A stretch of DNA of 64,000 bases from Oncomelania hupensis (GCA_036898135.1 CM072517.1:65434104-65498103), one strand, 5' to 3'; positions 9,334 to 37,023 are shown, counted from the stretch's first letter. Made by a program: numbers and translations. Notes: generated by a model from the sequence alone, not told the origin.

Positions 9334-11991
9334 TTGATTGAGAGAGATGTCATTGTACCTGTGGATGAACCTACTGACTGGACAAATAGAATGGTTATTG
9401 CCACGAAGAAATCTGGTGAACTTCGTATCTGCCTTGATCCTCGCCCTCTGAATAAAGCTCTAAAGCGTGAGCGTTACCCTCTACCTGTCATGGAGGACAT
9501 TCTGCCGAAACTATCTAATGCCAAGCTCTTCTCTAAACTTGATCTCTCCAGCGCTTATTGGCACGTTCATCTTGATTATGAATCTAGTCTGCTCACCACC
9601 TTCCAAACTCCGTACGGTCGGCACAGGTGGAAAAGACTGCCCTTTGGAACATCTGTGAGCTCTGAAATGTTCCAGAAGCGTCTGAATGTAGCTCTTGATG
9701 GTCTTGAGGGTGTAATAGGTGTATCAGACGATATCATTGTCTACGGCTCTGGTGACAATATTGAAGCTGCTACTCGAGACCATGATAAGAATCTCTCGGA
9801 CTTGCTGAACAGATGTCGTTCTGTTGGCATGAAACTGAACAAAGACAAAGCTGAGATAAGAAAGACTGAGATTTCTTTCCTAGGTCATCGGATCACAAGT
9901 GAAGGCTTGAAGATCGATCCTGAGAAAGTTAGTGCTGTTCTGGAAATGAAGAAACCCGAGAACGTTGAAGATGTGCAGAGCTTCTGTGGTTTTGTTAACT
10001 ACCTGTCTAGGTTTTTGCCGGCGCTTTCTGACACTCTCGAACCCATTCGTCAGCTGACTTGTGCTGATGTTGAATGGAGTTGGTCGGCAAAACATGATGA
10101 TGCTTTCCATGCTGTTCAGAAAATGGTGACCGAAGCTCCTGTGCTTGCATTCTACAACCCTGCTGAAGAGTTGACAATACAGTGTGACTCCAGCCAAAGT
10201 GGCCTCGGTGCTGTATTGATGCAGAATGGCAAACCGATCGCATACGCTAGTCGTTCTTTGACTGACACTGAAAGAAGGTATGCACAAATTGAAAAAGAGA
10301 TGCTAGCCATTGTTTTTGCCCTAGACAAATTCCACCAGTATACTTTTGGTCGGCATACCAACGTTGAAAGTGATCACAAACCACTGGAAGCGATACTCAG
10401 AAAATCGCTATCGGCTGCTCTTCGTCGTCTGCAAGGAATGATGCTCCGTATTCAAGACTATGATATCACTGTGAGTTACAAGAAAGGCAAAGAAATGTAT
10501 CTTGCAGATACTCTATCTCGAGCATACATTGACTGTTCTGATAACAGCCAAGGTGACTTTGAATTTGTCAACATGGTTAGCTATCTACCTATTGGTGATG
10601 AGAGACTCTCTAAACTGAAAGAGGCAACTGAGAGAGATGAAATTCTCCAACAGATGAAATATGTCATCCTTCGTGGATGGCCAGATGACAAAACTCTACT
10701 TCCTGCCGAACTGACTCCATATTACAGTTTCAGAGATGAACTGTCGGTACAAGATGGGCTTCTCTTCAAAGGTGAGAGAGTCGTTGTGCCCATGTCAATG
10801 CGCTCAGAAATGAAAATGGCTATACACTCTACTCATACAGGGATCGAAGGATGCCTGAAGAGAGCGCGCGAATGCTTGTTTTGGCCTGGAATGACTGGCG
10901 AAATCAAACACTATATCTCTACTTGTGAACTATGCCAGACATTCAACTCTGCACAACAAAAAGAAACCCTCATGAGCCATGACATTCCTAATCGTCAGTG
11001 GGAGAAGATAGGCGTAGACCTGTTTGAGCTTGAAGGCAAAGACTATCTAGTCACTGTGGACTATTTTAGCAACTACTTTGAGATTGATCGACTGGAGGAC
11101 ACTAAAGCCTCCACTGTTGTCTGCAAACTGAAAGCTCACTTTGCCAGATATGGCATACCCTGCACTGTGATCTCTGATAACGGTCCACAATTTACGTCAG
11201 AATCATTTTCAAGGTTTGCCAAAGAATGGGACTTTGAACATTGTACTAGTAGCCCACACTATCCAAGATCTAATGGGAAAGCTGAATCTGCTGTCAAGAC
11301 TGCTAAGACTCTGCTGGTGAAAAACAAGGATGACCAGTTCCTAGCCTTGCTCAATCATCGCAACACTCCTAACCAAAGTGGTACCAGCCCGGTACAGTCT
11401 TTTCTGAATCGAAGAACAAGAACTCTAATGCCGATGTCTGAGAACCTGTTGAAGCCTAGAACTGTTGAACTTGAGAATCACAGAGCAAAACTACTGGAGA
11501 AACAGAAGAAATCTGCTCACTACTATAATTCCCATGCTAAGGACTTACCTCCTCTTGAGGAAGGTGACGTTGTGAAACTGAAACCGTACGGTGTTGGATC
11601 CAAGAAATGGGCAAGTGGTACTGTTATGAATCGACTTGATGAAAGATCCTATGAAGTTGCTTCTGGCGATGCTATCTATCGTCGCAATCGTGTACACTTG
11701 AAGAAAGTGTTATCCCCTGCTGACCAGACAACTGGCGCTTCTGATCCTGCTTCTGACGCTGTTCCTGATGTTCCGAGTCCTGAGGACCAGCTATCTACAT
11801 CACCCTGTAGACCAAGCCCCGTGCCTGTAGTCCTGATGCCAACTCAACCATCAACACCCTTTCGACCGATAACCCGATCCTATTCTGAAAATCCTGCTGC
11901 TGTTGGAAGTTTACCAAAGATTCCAATTCGAACGCGTTTCGGTCGCGAAGTGAAAGTGCCAAGACTGAAAGACTTTGTGTACCTGAGTTAA
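9334..11991 (+). CDS. Gypsy reverse transcriptase, RNase H and integrase, ~885 codons
   Basis: Continues the gag-protease frame directly after the TGA; there is no ATG at its start, so it is not an independent ORF. Reverse transcriptase: FSKLDLSSAYW with D70 and the SDD motif at 131-133 (GVSDDIIVYG). RNase H: QCDSSQSGLGAVL and the E-containing EKEMLAIVFAL. Integrase: H-H-C-C zinc region (HSTHTG...CELCQ), then a D,D-35-E core with acids in VDLFEL/TVDYFSN, SDNGPQF and NGKAES. A C-terminal Ser/Pro-rich tail follows. The protein copies element RNA to DNA and inserts it in the genome. Catalytic residues all look present. Confidence 0.92.
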   Translation: MIERDVIVPVDEPTDWTNRMVIATKKSGELRICLDPRPLNKALKRERYPLPVMEDILPKLSNAKLFSKLDLSSAYWHVHLDYESSLLTTFQTPYGRHRWKRLPFGTSVSSEMFQKRLNVALDGLEGVIGVSDDIIVYGSGDNIEAATRDHDKNLSDLLNRCRSVGMKLNKDKAEIRKTEISFLGHRITSEGLKIDPEKVSAVLEMKKPENVEDVQSFCGFVNYLSRFLPALSDTLEPIRQLTCADVEWSWSAKHDDAFHAVQKMVTEAPVLAFYNPAEELTIQCDSSQSGLGAVLMQNGKPIAYASRSLTDTERRYAQIEKEMLAIVFALDKFHQYTFGRHTNVESDHKPLEAILRKSLSAALRRLQGMMLRIQDYDITVSYKKGKEMYLADTLSRAYIDCSDNSQGDFEFVNMVSYLPIGDERLSKLKEATERDEILQQMKYVILRGWPDDKTLLPAELTPYYSFRDELSVQDGLLFKGERVVVPMSMRSEMKMAIHSTHTGIEGCLKRARECLFWPGMTGEIKHYISTCELCQTFNSAQQKETLMSHDIPNRQWEKIGVDLFELEGKDYLVTVDYFSNYFEIDRLEDTKASTVVCKLKAHFARYGIPCTVISDNGPQFTSESFSRFAKEWDFEHCTSSPHYPRSNGKAESAVKTAKTLLVKNKDDQFLALLNHRNTPNQSGTSPVQSFLNRRTRTLMPMSENLLKPRTVELENHRAKLLEKQKKSAHYYNSHAKDLPPLEEGDVVKLKPYGVGSKKWASGTVMNRLDERSYEVASGDAIYRRNRVHLKKVLSPADQTTGASDPASDAVPDVPSPEDQLSTSPCRPSPVPVVLMPTQPSTPFRPITRSYSENPAAVGSLPKIPIRTRFGREVKVPRLKDFVYLS

Positions 11992-12121
11992 AGACGATTT
12001 AACCCTCGATTTCGAATCGAACCGTTGTCTTTGTATTGGTGTCGTTCGATCTATTCGTTCGCTCGCGGTTTCTGAACGCGTTCCGAACTTACGCACTCTG
12101 TTGATCTCGGACTCGCTAAAC

Positions 12122-12130
12122 GATGGGGGA
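12122..12130 (+). promoter_or_regulatory. Putative polypurine tract
   Basis: GATGGGGGA directly before the 3' LTR, the expected place for second-strand priming. It is interrupted by one T. Confidence 0.5.
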
Positions 12131-12305
12131 TGTTACATTATTGCTCGATCATGTGCCTATGATCGCCCCAGAGTTATCTTTTATACTTTGTAACTGGGAG
12201 TTATTTCCCTTCCCTTTTTCTTGAGTTTTGGAATAAACCGGTCATGTTCATGAGCTCTGGTCTTCTTCTTGTTCTTTCTAAAAGTTCAAGCTACGAACTT
12301 TAACA
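12131..12305 (+). repeat. Gypsy 3' LTR
   Basis: Matches the 5' LTR except C at 12257. Followed by GAGAC (12306-12310). Confidence 0.95.
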
Positions 12306-12370
12306 GAGACTAACATAGATGGCGAATAAGACCGACCAACATAGATGGTGAATAGCACCAACATAATATA

Positions 12371-12601
12371 CAGGGTCGCCCATAAATCCCTACCCATGCA
12401 ACTATCTTCAGTATCGTATATATCCAGCATATCTGTTTGCTGTCTCTCATTCTCGCAAGATAATATTATGCAACTCCATGTTCTACGAGACATTTTCTTC
12501 AATACAGCACACACACAAAAATGGAGAAAAAAAGGAGAAAGATACATAATTGAATATAACATTACAACCTATGGATGGGTAGGGATTTGCAGGTAACCCT
12601 G
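12371..12601. mobile_element. Mariner-type MITE, 231 bp
   Basis: 27-bp inverted ends (12371-12397 and 12575-12601) match at 22 positions and start CAGGGT. TA dinucleotides flank both sides (12369-12370 and 12602-12603), the standard Tc1/mariner target duplication. There is no coding capacity. It would need a mariner transposase supplied elsewhere. Confidence 0.8.
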
Positions 12602-12656
12602 TAGATGTTAACTGTGTGGTATTTGAACACAGCTAGGAGAAATGTGGTCAACCTAC

Positions 12657-29197
<16,541 letters not shown>

Positions 29198-30300
29198 GAT
29201 TTTTATAGAAAGTGTAGGTACTAGGTCCAAGTCACAACTAGATCACTAAAACTGGGAAGAGAATCCTAGGAATGCAATCACTGGCCGATGTTTTAATTGA
29301 ATTCTCAATCATAAAACATCAAAGACTTAAAAACTGTTCATCCCAAAGTATATGTAAATGCACATACATTTTCACTATACTCTGCTACACAAACTGACTA
29401 TAGTTCACGATTAACACTACTTCAGCTCAGCAACTCTGAACTGAAGTCTCTCTTTCAGAAATTAAAATAGGCCTACTGCCTGGCTGTTACGAAGCAAAGC
29501 CACAAATAAACATCCACAATAATTAAAAGCAGAGGTAACACGCATGGAGTGGACAATCACTGAATCAATGGGTGTGGCGAGGTGAAAGCGACAGAGCTCC
29601 ACTTGCCAAAGGCCTCGAAGAGCGTCAACAATCAACACTGATTTTTTAATTTTATTGTCGCAGCGACCATAATATCACAACACCGAACAATCTTTGAAAA
29701 TGACAAGAAAAATATATAGTATATACATAACTTGACAAACCTGCCTCATTAGTAACTCTTTCATTTTCTGTGTACGAGAAAAATGGAAACCAGTTCGTCT
29801 TTGTATATTATTATATATTTTTTGTAGACCAGCGAGCGTCCACGTTTATGTTTGTTGGGTGGCAAGGTGCAGGGAGTACCTGCCCTTCCCAAAAGGAAGT
29901 GACCTTTTCGGTCATCAAGGTCAAGGTTGAGGTTGTAGGTGCACGAATGCATCCAGAGAAGTCACGTACGCCTAGGCTCTTTGTACGAGGAGGGAATGAG
30001 ATATTGATAAGACCAAACCCAAGAGTGCCTGTTTTTAGTCTATCCTTGCTTGTCGATTGGAGGCATAGCCGCCCGTACGCCGTGCTGGGAGGGGAATGTA
30101 GTGCTGTCTTATAAGTATTTACTCACGTCTTGATTCGGGCGCCTATGTTTAGAGGTCAAAGGAGGCGGAACGGGAAGTACAGTATACTACTGGATCTGGA
30201 TCTGGATCTGGATACTGCCGATGATGTTGTTGGCAGAAAACACCACAGGAGCCATAGATGGCTATTAACGTGGTGGTGGTGTGTGCGCGCTAATTAATTT
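29198..30300. other. Upstream region of the ZIP gene
   Basis: Expected to contain the 5' UTR and promoter of the minus-strand ZIP gene, but no TATA box or initiator stands out. An AAGGTCA-type motif occurs near 29918-29926. (GGATCT)n lies near 30188-30212 and poly-A at 30308-30328. The 114-codon frame at 29770-30114 has no recognisable domain. Confidence 0.5.
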
Positions 30301-30479
30301 GATGTTAAAAAAAAAAAAAAAAAAAAATTATGCTTCATAGTTTTTTTTGGTACTAACTTCATATTGCCTATTGTAGTTCTGATTTTATTTAATTATATTC
30401 TTAAAAGGGCTCCTCTTGTGGAAGCCTGGTGATATGTGTACAATTAAAAGTTTAAAATCACTGTTCTATTATGTTGACT

Positions 30480-33400
30480 CTATAAGAACTTGTCAGCATC
30501 CCTGTACCTCCCGATTGCAGAGGAGAATGAGCTAGGTGAGGATAGGTTGATGATGTCATCGGGAAGGCTATTCCATTCCACTACTGTCCTTACGAAGAAT
30601 GAGTTTCTGTAGAGATCTGATGATGAGGGTGGTAAGATAAAGCATGTGTTGTTGTTGTTTATCTGCCTCTCTATGATGTTCTGTGTGTCATATCCTTTAA
30701 AGGTGGTGGGGCGGATTTTCCGTTTGTTCTTTGCAGCAGTAAGGAAGGTGTTGGGAGGGAGAGCAGTAACTAGTCCTCTGGTTATCTTGTAGAGCATGGT
30801 CAGCCTGAGTTGTTGGCGACGTTTTGCAAGTAGTGGGAGGTGGAGCTCGTGAAGCATCCTGCCAATGCATCCTGGGTCCCGGGATCTGTAGTCTCTCATA
30901 ATGAACCGTGCAGCCTGGCGTTGGATGCGTTCCAGCTTGTCGATGTCTTGTTGGAGGTAAGGATCCCACACCACTGCGGCATACTCGAGAGTGGATCTAA
31001 CAAGTGCGATGTAGGCTAGGCGTCGGCACTCTTGTGGACAGTTCCGGAGATTTCGGCGTAGGAAGCCCAGTGTGGATCCAGCTTTCTTGCAGGCGCTTGT
31101 GATGTGGTTAGCCCATTTCAGGTCCGCAGAAATTTGGACGCCTAGGTAGGGGGTAGTATCAGTCTGTTGGAGTATAGTGTTTCCAAGGCTATAGAAGTGT
31201 TGTGACTTGTGTCTGGTGGAGAGAACGTAGCACTTTTGCGCATTAAATCGCATTCCCCACTGCTTGGCCCATCTCTCTAGGTCTTTGAGGTCTGATTGGA
31301 GTGTGATGTGATCCTGGAAGGAGCGGATCTCCCTGTAGAGTAGGCAATCGTCTGCGAAGAGTCGCACTGTTGATTTTACTGTGTCCGGCAGGTCGTTGAT
31401 GTGGCAGAGGAAGAGTAAAGGACCCATCACTGTGCCTTGGGGGACTCCGGATTCGACAGCTACTTCCTCTGATGCCTCTCCATCCAGGACCACTCTCATC
31501 TGGCGCTTGGTCAGGAAGTTTGTGAGCCAGGTGTGGATGGTGCCTCGTATGCCGTAATGATCCAGCTTGTGTAGTAATTTGTTGTGTGGCACAGTGTCAA
31601 ATGCCTTGCTGAAATCCAGGATGATGATGTCGGTCTGATGGCCTTTGTCATGTGAGGAGAGAATGTCTTGCATAGTAGTGAGTAGTTGGGTTTCGCAAGA
31701 GTGGCCTGTTCTGAATCCGTGGTTTCTACTGGTGAGGATGGTGTGTTTTTCGAAGTGGGTATGTAGATGTCGACAGATGATGTGTTCCAGTAGCTTACAT
31801 GCAACGGATGTTAAAGATACTGGTCTGTAATTTTCTGCTTTGTTTCTATCGCCTTTCTTGAATATTGAGGAGACGTTTGCTGTTAGCCAGTCTGCGGGGA
31901 GCTGTCCAGTCTCTAGTGAGGTGTTGTAGATGGCTGCTAATCCTGGGGCAACAGTTTCGGCGCAGTTTTTGAGAATTTGATTAGGGATGTTGTCTGGTCC
32001 TGTAGCTTTGTTGGGGTTCAAGTCTTTGAGTAGTTTAACGACGCCTTCTGTAGTAACCGTTAGTTTCTCTACAGCGGGGAAGGGGGTGCCCTTCATCTCT
32101 GGCAATGGTGTGTCCTCTCTTTTTGTAAAGACCGACTGGAATTGTTGAAGCAATATCTTTGCCTTGGAAGAACTATCACTATGGAGAGATCCTTCATTGA
32201 AGAGCGGGGCAACTCCTGTGTTGTCTTGTCGCCTTGTCTTGACATAGCGCCAAAAGGGTTTGCAGTTGTTGTCTCTTAGCCCGTCCTCAATGATGGTGTT
32301 AATGTGGCGCCATTCTGCTTGCCTCATTTTCCTCCTGCATTCCTTCTGATGGAATCTAAAGTTGGTCCAGTTGCCGGTCTTCTTGGCTTGGTTGTATAGT
32401 CTCTTTTTATGCTTTAACAGTCTCTTAAGTTTGTAGTTGACCCAGGGTAATGTAAAGTTGATTCGTCGAAGGCTGGTAGGTATGAAGCGTTCAGCTGCTG
32501 CTATCAAGTTAAGTTTGAAATGTGTCCACATGCCTTCAACGGGAGTTCCTTCCTTTCTCATTGTCATGATGTTGTCTGATAATTGCAAGATTTCAGAGTT
32601 CAGGTGGTTCCAGTCTGCTTTAGAATAGTTGTATCGCTTGCGGGGCTTCTCTTTGATGCGGTTAGGGTAGAGGTCAAAGTCTGTAACCACAATGCTATGA
32701 TCACTAATGCCTGGGATTGACTTGGAGCTCTTGGTGAGAGAGGGATTGCTGGTAAAAACTAGGTCTAGGATGTTGTGTTCTCTTGTTGGTTCGTCGTGGA
32801 CTTGTGTGAGGTGTGCTGATGAGGTGATGTCGACTAGCGACTCCTGGATCACCCGATCTGGCGCTCCAGGGGCAACTGTACCATTGTTCCACTCTACATT
32901 AGGGCAGTTGAAGTCGCCGGTAAGAATAATCTGTTTTTGCCCTCTATTATTTATTTTTCGTAGTGACTTATCTAGCTCATTCAGGTCTGTCTGGTTTCGG
33001 TGAGCCATGTAAAAACAGCCTATCGTTAGGTCTTTGTTTTGTTGGAGGTGTATTTTTGCCCAGAGTATTTCGCATGCAGAATCTAAGTCCGGCTGTATAG
33101 ATGAGATGAGATTTTGGTTTACTAAAATGAAGACACCTCCAGCTAGGCTACAGCGGTCTTTCCTATAATAAACAAAGCCATCTGGGAATATCTCTCTCTG
33201 CTTGATGTCTGGTTTCAACCATGATTCTGTGCCACAAATGATATCTGGTTTTACATAGTTGACAATGGCAGCAAATTCGGCTTTCTTTTTCTCTATGCTG
33301 CGGCAGTTTACGGTCATGATGCGAAGGTTCTTTTTCTTTGATATGTTGGGGTTGTGGCTGGAATCATTGGCAGTGTGGTAGCATTCTGCGTGATGCGACT

Positions 33401-34112
33401 TGTAGGTGTTGGATGGGTTTTGTCCTGGTGGACTAGGATGGCTGAAACATGTGGAACTGTGGTAGTTGTTTCCTTGGCCTGGTGATTTATAGGATGGGTT
33501 ACCGGTGGTGCTCTGGTAAGAATTCGAATGGTGAGAGTTTGGGCTGTGCTGGTTAGATTTGGGGCTGCTAGTTCTCAGGGGGCTGAAGCGGTGGGTATGG
33601 TTGAAGGAAGTTATGCTACAGTCCGTGTTTTGGAGGGGGGCATAGTAGTTTTCTGATAAAGAAAAGCTCCTGAAGGTGAAGCTATCACAGTTTATACTGT
33701 CGCATTTTGGACAAATCCATTGCACGCTTTGTCTCTGTAGTGCTCTGAAATCACTAGACGAGAGTTCGACACATGACCTGTGGTACCAGATGGAGCAATC
33801 ATCACAAGCAATACAGTCAGCACATTTCACGTCTCTGTCACACAAGCCACATGGGTAGTAGCTCTTCTGGCGTGGGCCCGGGTTGCTATGAATGTCTCCA
33901 GCCAGCAAGATCGATAGTAGTGCAAGTGTACTGACCTGTCGTTGCGACGAGTAGGTTCCGATGGGCAGTTTAATTGCCTTCCTAATGTTCCCTTTCACGA
34001 GTAGTCCAGGTAATGTGTGGTCAAAGATCGAGTAAGTAGATCGTTGTGTGAAGAAGTGGCACACACACAAAATGAAACACAGTAATCCAAGTGTAAATCT
34101 AGCATTCGCCAT
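30480..34112 (-). CDS. Intact CR1-group LINE ORF: 2A-like motif, PHD finger, endonuclease, reverse transcriptase, 1210 aa
   Basis: One unbroken frame from an ATG with A at -3. Residues 8-22 are hydrophobic, like a signal sequence. GDIHSNPGP at 72-80 is a 2A-like motif that would make the ribosome skip between G79 and P80. A PHD-type zinc region follows at 88-137 (CGLC, CADC, CDDC, WYHRSC, CPKC). A Ser/Asn/Pro/His-rich linker runs to ~260. The APE-type endonuclease spans ~262-480 with E296 (GTESWL), GDFNCP and SDHS. The reverse transcriptase has LNPNKATGPD, DFSKAFDTVPH, SGVPQGTVMGP and the catalytic FADD, then a C-terminal domain. This order is known from CR1-like LINEs of marine invertebrates. 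The element moves by target-primed reverse transcription in the nucleus. It could be active. The 5' UTR and 3' tail limits are not clear. Confidence 0.93.
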   Translation of the reverse strand: MANARFTLGLLCFILCVCHFFTQRSTYSIFDHTLPGLLVKGNIRKAIKLPIGTYSSQRQVSTLALLSILLAGDIHSNPGPRQKSYYPCGLCDRDVKCADCIACDDCSIWYHRSCVELSSSDFRALQRQSVQWICPKCDSINCDSFTFRSFSLSENYYAPLQNTDCSITSFNHTHRFSPLRTSSPKSNQHSPNSHHSNSYQSTTGNPSYKSPGQGNNYHSSTCFSHPSPPGQNPSNTYKSHHAECYHTANDSSHNPNISKKKNLRIMTVNCRSIEKKKAEFAAIVNYVKPDIICGTESWLKPDIKQREIFPDGFVYYRKDRCSLAGGVFILVNQNLISSIQPDLDSACEILWAKIHLQQNKDLTIGCFYMAHRNQTDLNELDKSLRKINNRGQKQIILTGDFNCPNVEWNNGTVAPGAPDRVIQESLVDITSSAHLTQVHDEPTREHNILDLVFTSNPSLTKSSKSIPGISDHSIVVTDFDLYPNRIKEKPRKRYNYSKADWNHLNSEILQLSDNIMTMRKEGTPVEGMWTHFKLNLIAAAERFIPTSLRRINFTLPWVNYKLKRLLKHKKRLYNQAKKTGNWTNFRFHQKECRRKMRQAEWRHINTIIEDGLRDNNCKPFWRYVKTRRQDNTGVAPLFNEGSLHSDSSSKAKILLQQFQSVFTKREDTPLPEMKGTPFPAVEKLTVTTEGVVKLLKDLNPNKATGPDNIPNQILKNCAETVAPGLAAIYNTSLETGQLPADWLTANVSSIFKKGDRNKAENYRPVSLTSVACKLLEHIICRHLHTHFEKHTILTSRNHGFRTGHSCETQLLTTMQDILSSHDKGHQTDIIILDFSKAFDTVPHNKLLHKLDHYGIRGTIHTWLTNFLTKRQMRVVLDGEASEEVAVESGVPQGTVMGPLLFLCHINDLPDTVKSTVRLFADDCLLYREIRSFQDHITLQSDLKDLERWAKQWGMRFNAQKCYVLSTRHKSQHFYSLGNTILQQTDTTPYLGVQISADLKWANHITSACKKAGSTLGFLRRNLRNCPQECRRLAYIALVRSTLEYAAVVWDPYLQQDIDKLERIQRQAARFIMRDYRSRDPGCIGRMLHELHLPLLAKRRQQLRLTMLYKITRGLVTALPPNTFLTAAKNKRKIRPTTFKGYDTQNIIERQINNNNTCFILPPSSSDLYRNSFFVRTVVEWNSLPDDIINLSSPSSFSSAIGRYRDADKFL
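33873..33899 (-). other. 2A-like ribosome-skipping motif in the LINE ORF
   Basis: Codons 72-80 read GDIHSNPGP, fitting D-x-E/H-x-NPGP. It sits between the signal-like N-terminus and the PHD finger, so translation would give a ~79-residue leader and a ~1131-residue enzyme. Confidence 0.85.
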
Positions 34113-34788
34113 AATGGCGATTTAAATTATAGAAAATCAAACCAGAATCGTATGTTTAGTGATTTAGGCCTACTGTTATGAAATAACGGCAGTCGGACGC
34201 TAGTGTTGTAGTGAGTTCACAGTGCGCGCTCTATGCTCTAACTATTTGGCCATATATCGGCTTCGCTAACACAATCTATACAAAATCAAAGTAATAATAA
34301 TGTCACAGAAACCTTATTCTAACTGTAAATTAACTTTTTAAAGAATGTCACTATCAATAAATTAGTTTAATCCACATTAAATTGGCGTTGATTCTTAGAG
34401 CAATCGAAAAACACGTCTTCCTTCCAGCGCATGCGCACACACACCTATCTACTCGTAGGGCGGTCATGGGCGTCCGCAGAATTCCCTCTTGAAAATACGA
34501 TAAGATAAGAAAAATAAGAAAAAACAAGACAACCTTATGATCTTTTAAAAGAAATTGCTTTGTGGCGCAATTACAATAAACAAAGAGTAAACATTGCAAT
34601 GTATAATACTATTATCAACAACGATAAGGACCAAACAAAAGAAACAAAAAAACGTTTGTTTACGGTATCCCGAACGACCCTAATTTTTTGCCCTGATCCT
34701 ACACTTTTTGGGGGATCGTCTTAAAAAATTTGAAAAACGTCAAAAAATTCGCATCCAAAGTAGAAAAAGTTTTTAAAAAAAAATAATA

Positions 34789-34877
<89 letters not shown>

Positions 34878-35640
34878 CGATTTACCAACTCTATTGTTTT
34901 CTTATGTTACCGTAAACACACGTTATTTTTATTTTATTTTTTTTTGAGGGGCCCTAAGAGAATAAAACCCTTTACATATATGGAACGCGAAAAGCGTCAA
35001 ATGCTGATTGATCAAAATCTTACACGCCAATCTGCACAAGCGCAAATGCACGCGCAATTGCACAACGCAAGTGCACGCGCTTTTACCATGGACTACCTAC
35101 CATGCAGTCACGTCAAAACGAGGAATGGGAAATGTCCGGATATACGTTCTATGTACCAAAATAATTTTATTATAAATTGACATTTAAGTTACAATGTAAC
35201 CCTCGATCCCCACTAGTTCTGTCTCCAGTCCCCAAATTAAATGTTATAGTAATTTATATTTACTACCCTGTTTTTATTTTGTGTCCAATAGAACAACAAA
35301 TGTCCAGATAGTGTCACCAAAAGTTTTTATTCGCAGTGATACAAACTTTGCGTAGTATAGTGGAAACTTAGCGTATCGTCCTATCCTATTCTGTCACGAA
35401 CAGACTAGTTTTACCATGCTTAATTTACTATTTAGGCTGTTTAGTCATTGTAACATTAGAAAGTTAGTGTATTACACAGCAGACGAGTACAGTAGCCTAT
35501 ACGGAGGTACACACTCAGCGAGTTTGACGCAGACAGTGTAGTGGCGTCAGCACTGTGTGCGTGATTCGGAAAAGTCGTAACCAATGGGAATCAGGCAGAG
35601 CGGTTAGAGCCGGTTCTGACTGGGTCAAGTTCAGTTCAGT
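34113..35640. other. Spacer with probable LINE 5' UTR and (AAT)n
   Basis: 34113 to about 34260 is likely the 5' leader of the LINE. A long (AAT)n run occupies 34788-34875. The rest is AT-rich with no gene. A (GTTCA)n run at 35629-35655 marks the 3' tail of the next LINE fragment. Confidence 0.6.
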
Positions 35641-37023
35641 TCAGTTCAAGGGACTATGTTAAGCTTCGCAGCTTTTTTGTGTCCCTGTTTTTATACAACT
35701 TTAAATTTTCCGGTTATTTTTGCAATTGTTCAGAGAATTAAAATTTAATGAAAATCATTCATCGAAATCAAATTTGGATTCCACAATGAAACTTACCTTT
35801 TCCAGAAGGTTTTTAAAAGTATTTAAGTTGTTAGCTTTTTTAACATGTAATGGTAGTTTGTTCCACAGTGGTGCAATTCTATGGCTAAAACAGTGCTTTC
35901 GTTTGTTAGTACGACAGTGCTGGATAAAAATTTTGTCTTCTGAGTTTCTAGTTTTGCCTCCATCATAAAACTTAAAGAATGTATTAGCATTGACTTTGTC
36001 GATGTTATTTAATATTTTGTATGTTTGTATAAGATCACCTCTAACTCTTCTAAATTTCAAACTCGGAAGGCCTAGTTTCTTTAGTCTTTTTTTGTAAGGC
36101 AGATTTTTCAAGGATTTTACCAATTTTGTTGCTCTTCGCTGCACTTTTTCAATCACTGACGATTGTCTTTTCAGTAGCAGTGACCAAACAGCATTTGCAT
36201 ATTCCACATGAGGTCGGACAAGAGTCTTATACAGACATGTTAACGTATCTTTATCAAGGCAGGTGAAAGATCTTCGGATAATCCCCAGCATTTTATTTGC
36301 CTTTGCAATTGCATTATTAATATGTTTATCAAATTTTAACTCTTTATCAAAAGTGACCCCCAGATCCTTCTCTTCGGTACAGCTGTCAATTGACACTCTC
36401 TGTCCATCAGCGGTCATATAATATTCATGGCAAGAATTTTTCTTACCAAATTTTAGTACCTTGCATTTGGAAGTATTAAAATGAAGTTGCCACTTATCAG
36501 ACCATTTACCAAGATTATTTATATCGGACTGTAGCTTAAGACTCTCACTGGACAAGTTATATAGTTTTGTGTCATCAGCAAAAATTTTACAACTGCTGGA
36601 CACCTCATCTGGTAAATCATTTATGAAAATAGTAAATAAAACAGGACCCAAAATGCTACCTTGAGGTATACCACTTAACACAGGAGCTTCTGAAGAGAAA
36701 CTATCACCAACTCTCACCCGCTGGTTTCTCTCAGACAAAAAGTTCCCAATCCATTGGCCCACCTTTCCAGTGATACCATATGATTCGATTTTTGTTAAAA
36801 GTCTAGCATGTGGGACAGAGTCAAATGCCTTTTTAAAATCCAGATACAGTACATCAAACCCCTCACGATCATCTAACATTCCCGTAAAATCTTCCATGAC
36901 TTCTAATAGCTGAGTCACACATGACCTACCATTCCTGAAACCATGCTGACAATCTGTATACAGTGAGCATAGATTCATATGGTCCACCACCGCATCTCGC
37001 ACAAAAGACTCCAGGACTTTGCA
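35640..37023 (-). mobile_element. 5'-truncated CR1/jockey-like LINE
   Basis: Contains the C-terminal part of a reverse transcriptase ORF and ends at its 3' side in (GTTCA)n. Its 5' break is sharp near 37023, in the middle of the reverse transcriptase, a hallmark of incomplete reverse transcription. Confidence 0.85.
35755..37020 (-). pseudogene. Reverse transcriptase C-terminal part, ~415-420 codons, 5'-truncated
   Basis: Open through KVLESFVRDAVVD, YLDFKKAFDSVPH, SGIPQGSILGPVLF and the catalytic FADD (IFADDTKLY), then a thumb and C-terminal domain ending FDFDE and a stop. The endonuclease and N-terminus are missing. The frame has no internal stop, so the insertion is probably young. It differs in sequence from the LINE at 30480-34112 and is a separate family. 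Confidence 0.88.

Larger units (their letters stand above)
7398..12305 (+). mobile_element. Ty3/Gypsy LTR retrotransposon, nearly intact
   Basis: A 4908-bp element with 175-bp LTRs (7398-7572 and 12131-12305) that start TGTTACATT and end CTTTAACA, flanked by the exact 5-bp duplication GAGAC (7393-7397, 12306-12310). The LTRs differ at one base (7524 versus 12257), so insertion was recent. A primer-binding site starts directly after the 5' LTR and a short purine tract (GATGGGGGA) precedes the 3' LTR. Gene order is gag, protease, reverse transcriptase, RNase H, integrase, which defines the Gypsy order; there is no envelope gene. The coding region is one frame interrupted by a single TGA at 9331-9333. 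Because the 5' LTR is so short, promoter signals are not obvious. It would move by copying its RNA in particles in the cytoplasm; with the stop codon it may depend on other copies. Confidence 0.95.

Noticed and set aside
7882..11991. An envelope-carrying retrovirus
   Set aside because: No third ORF exists between integrase and the 3' LTR; the element is a plain Gypsy retrotransposon.
29198..29230. A longer ZIP N-terminus starting upstream of 29197
   Set aside because: The upstream codon is TTG, whereas the ATG at 29197 has good context and is followed directly by a signal peptide.
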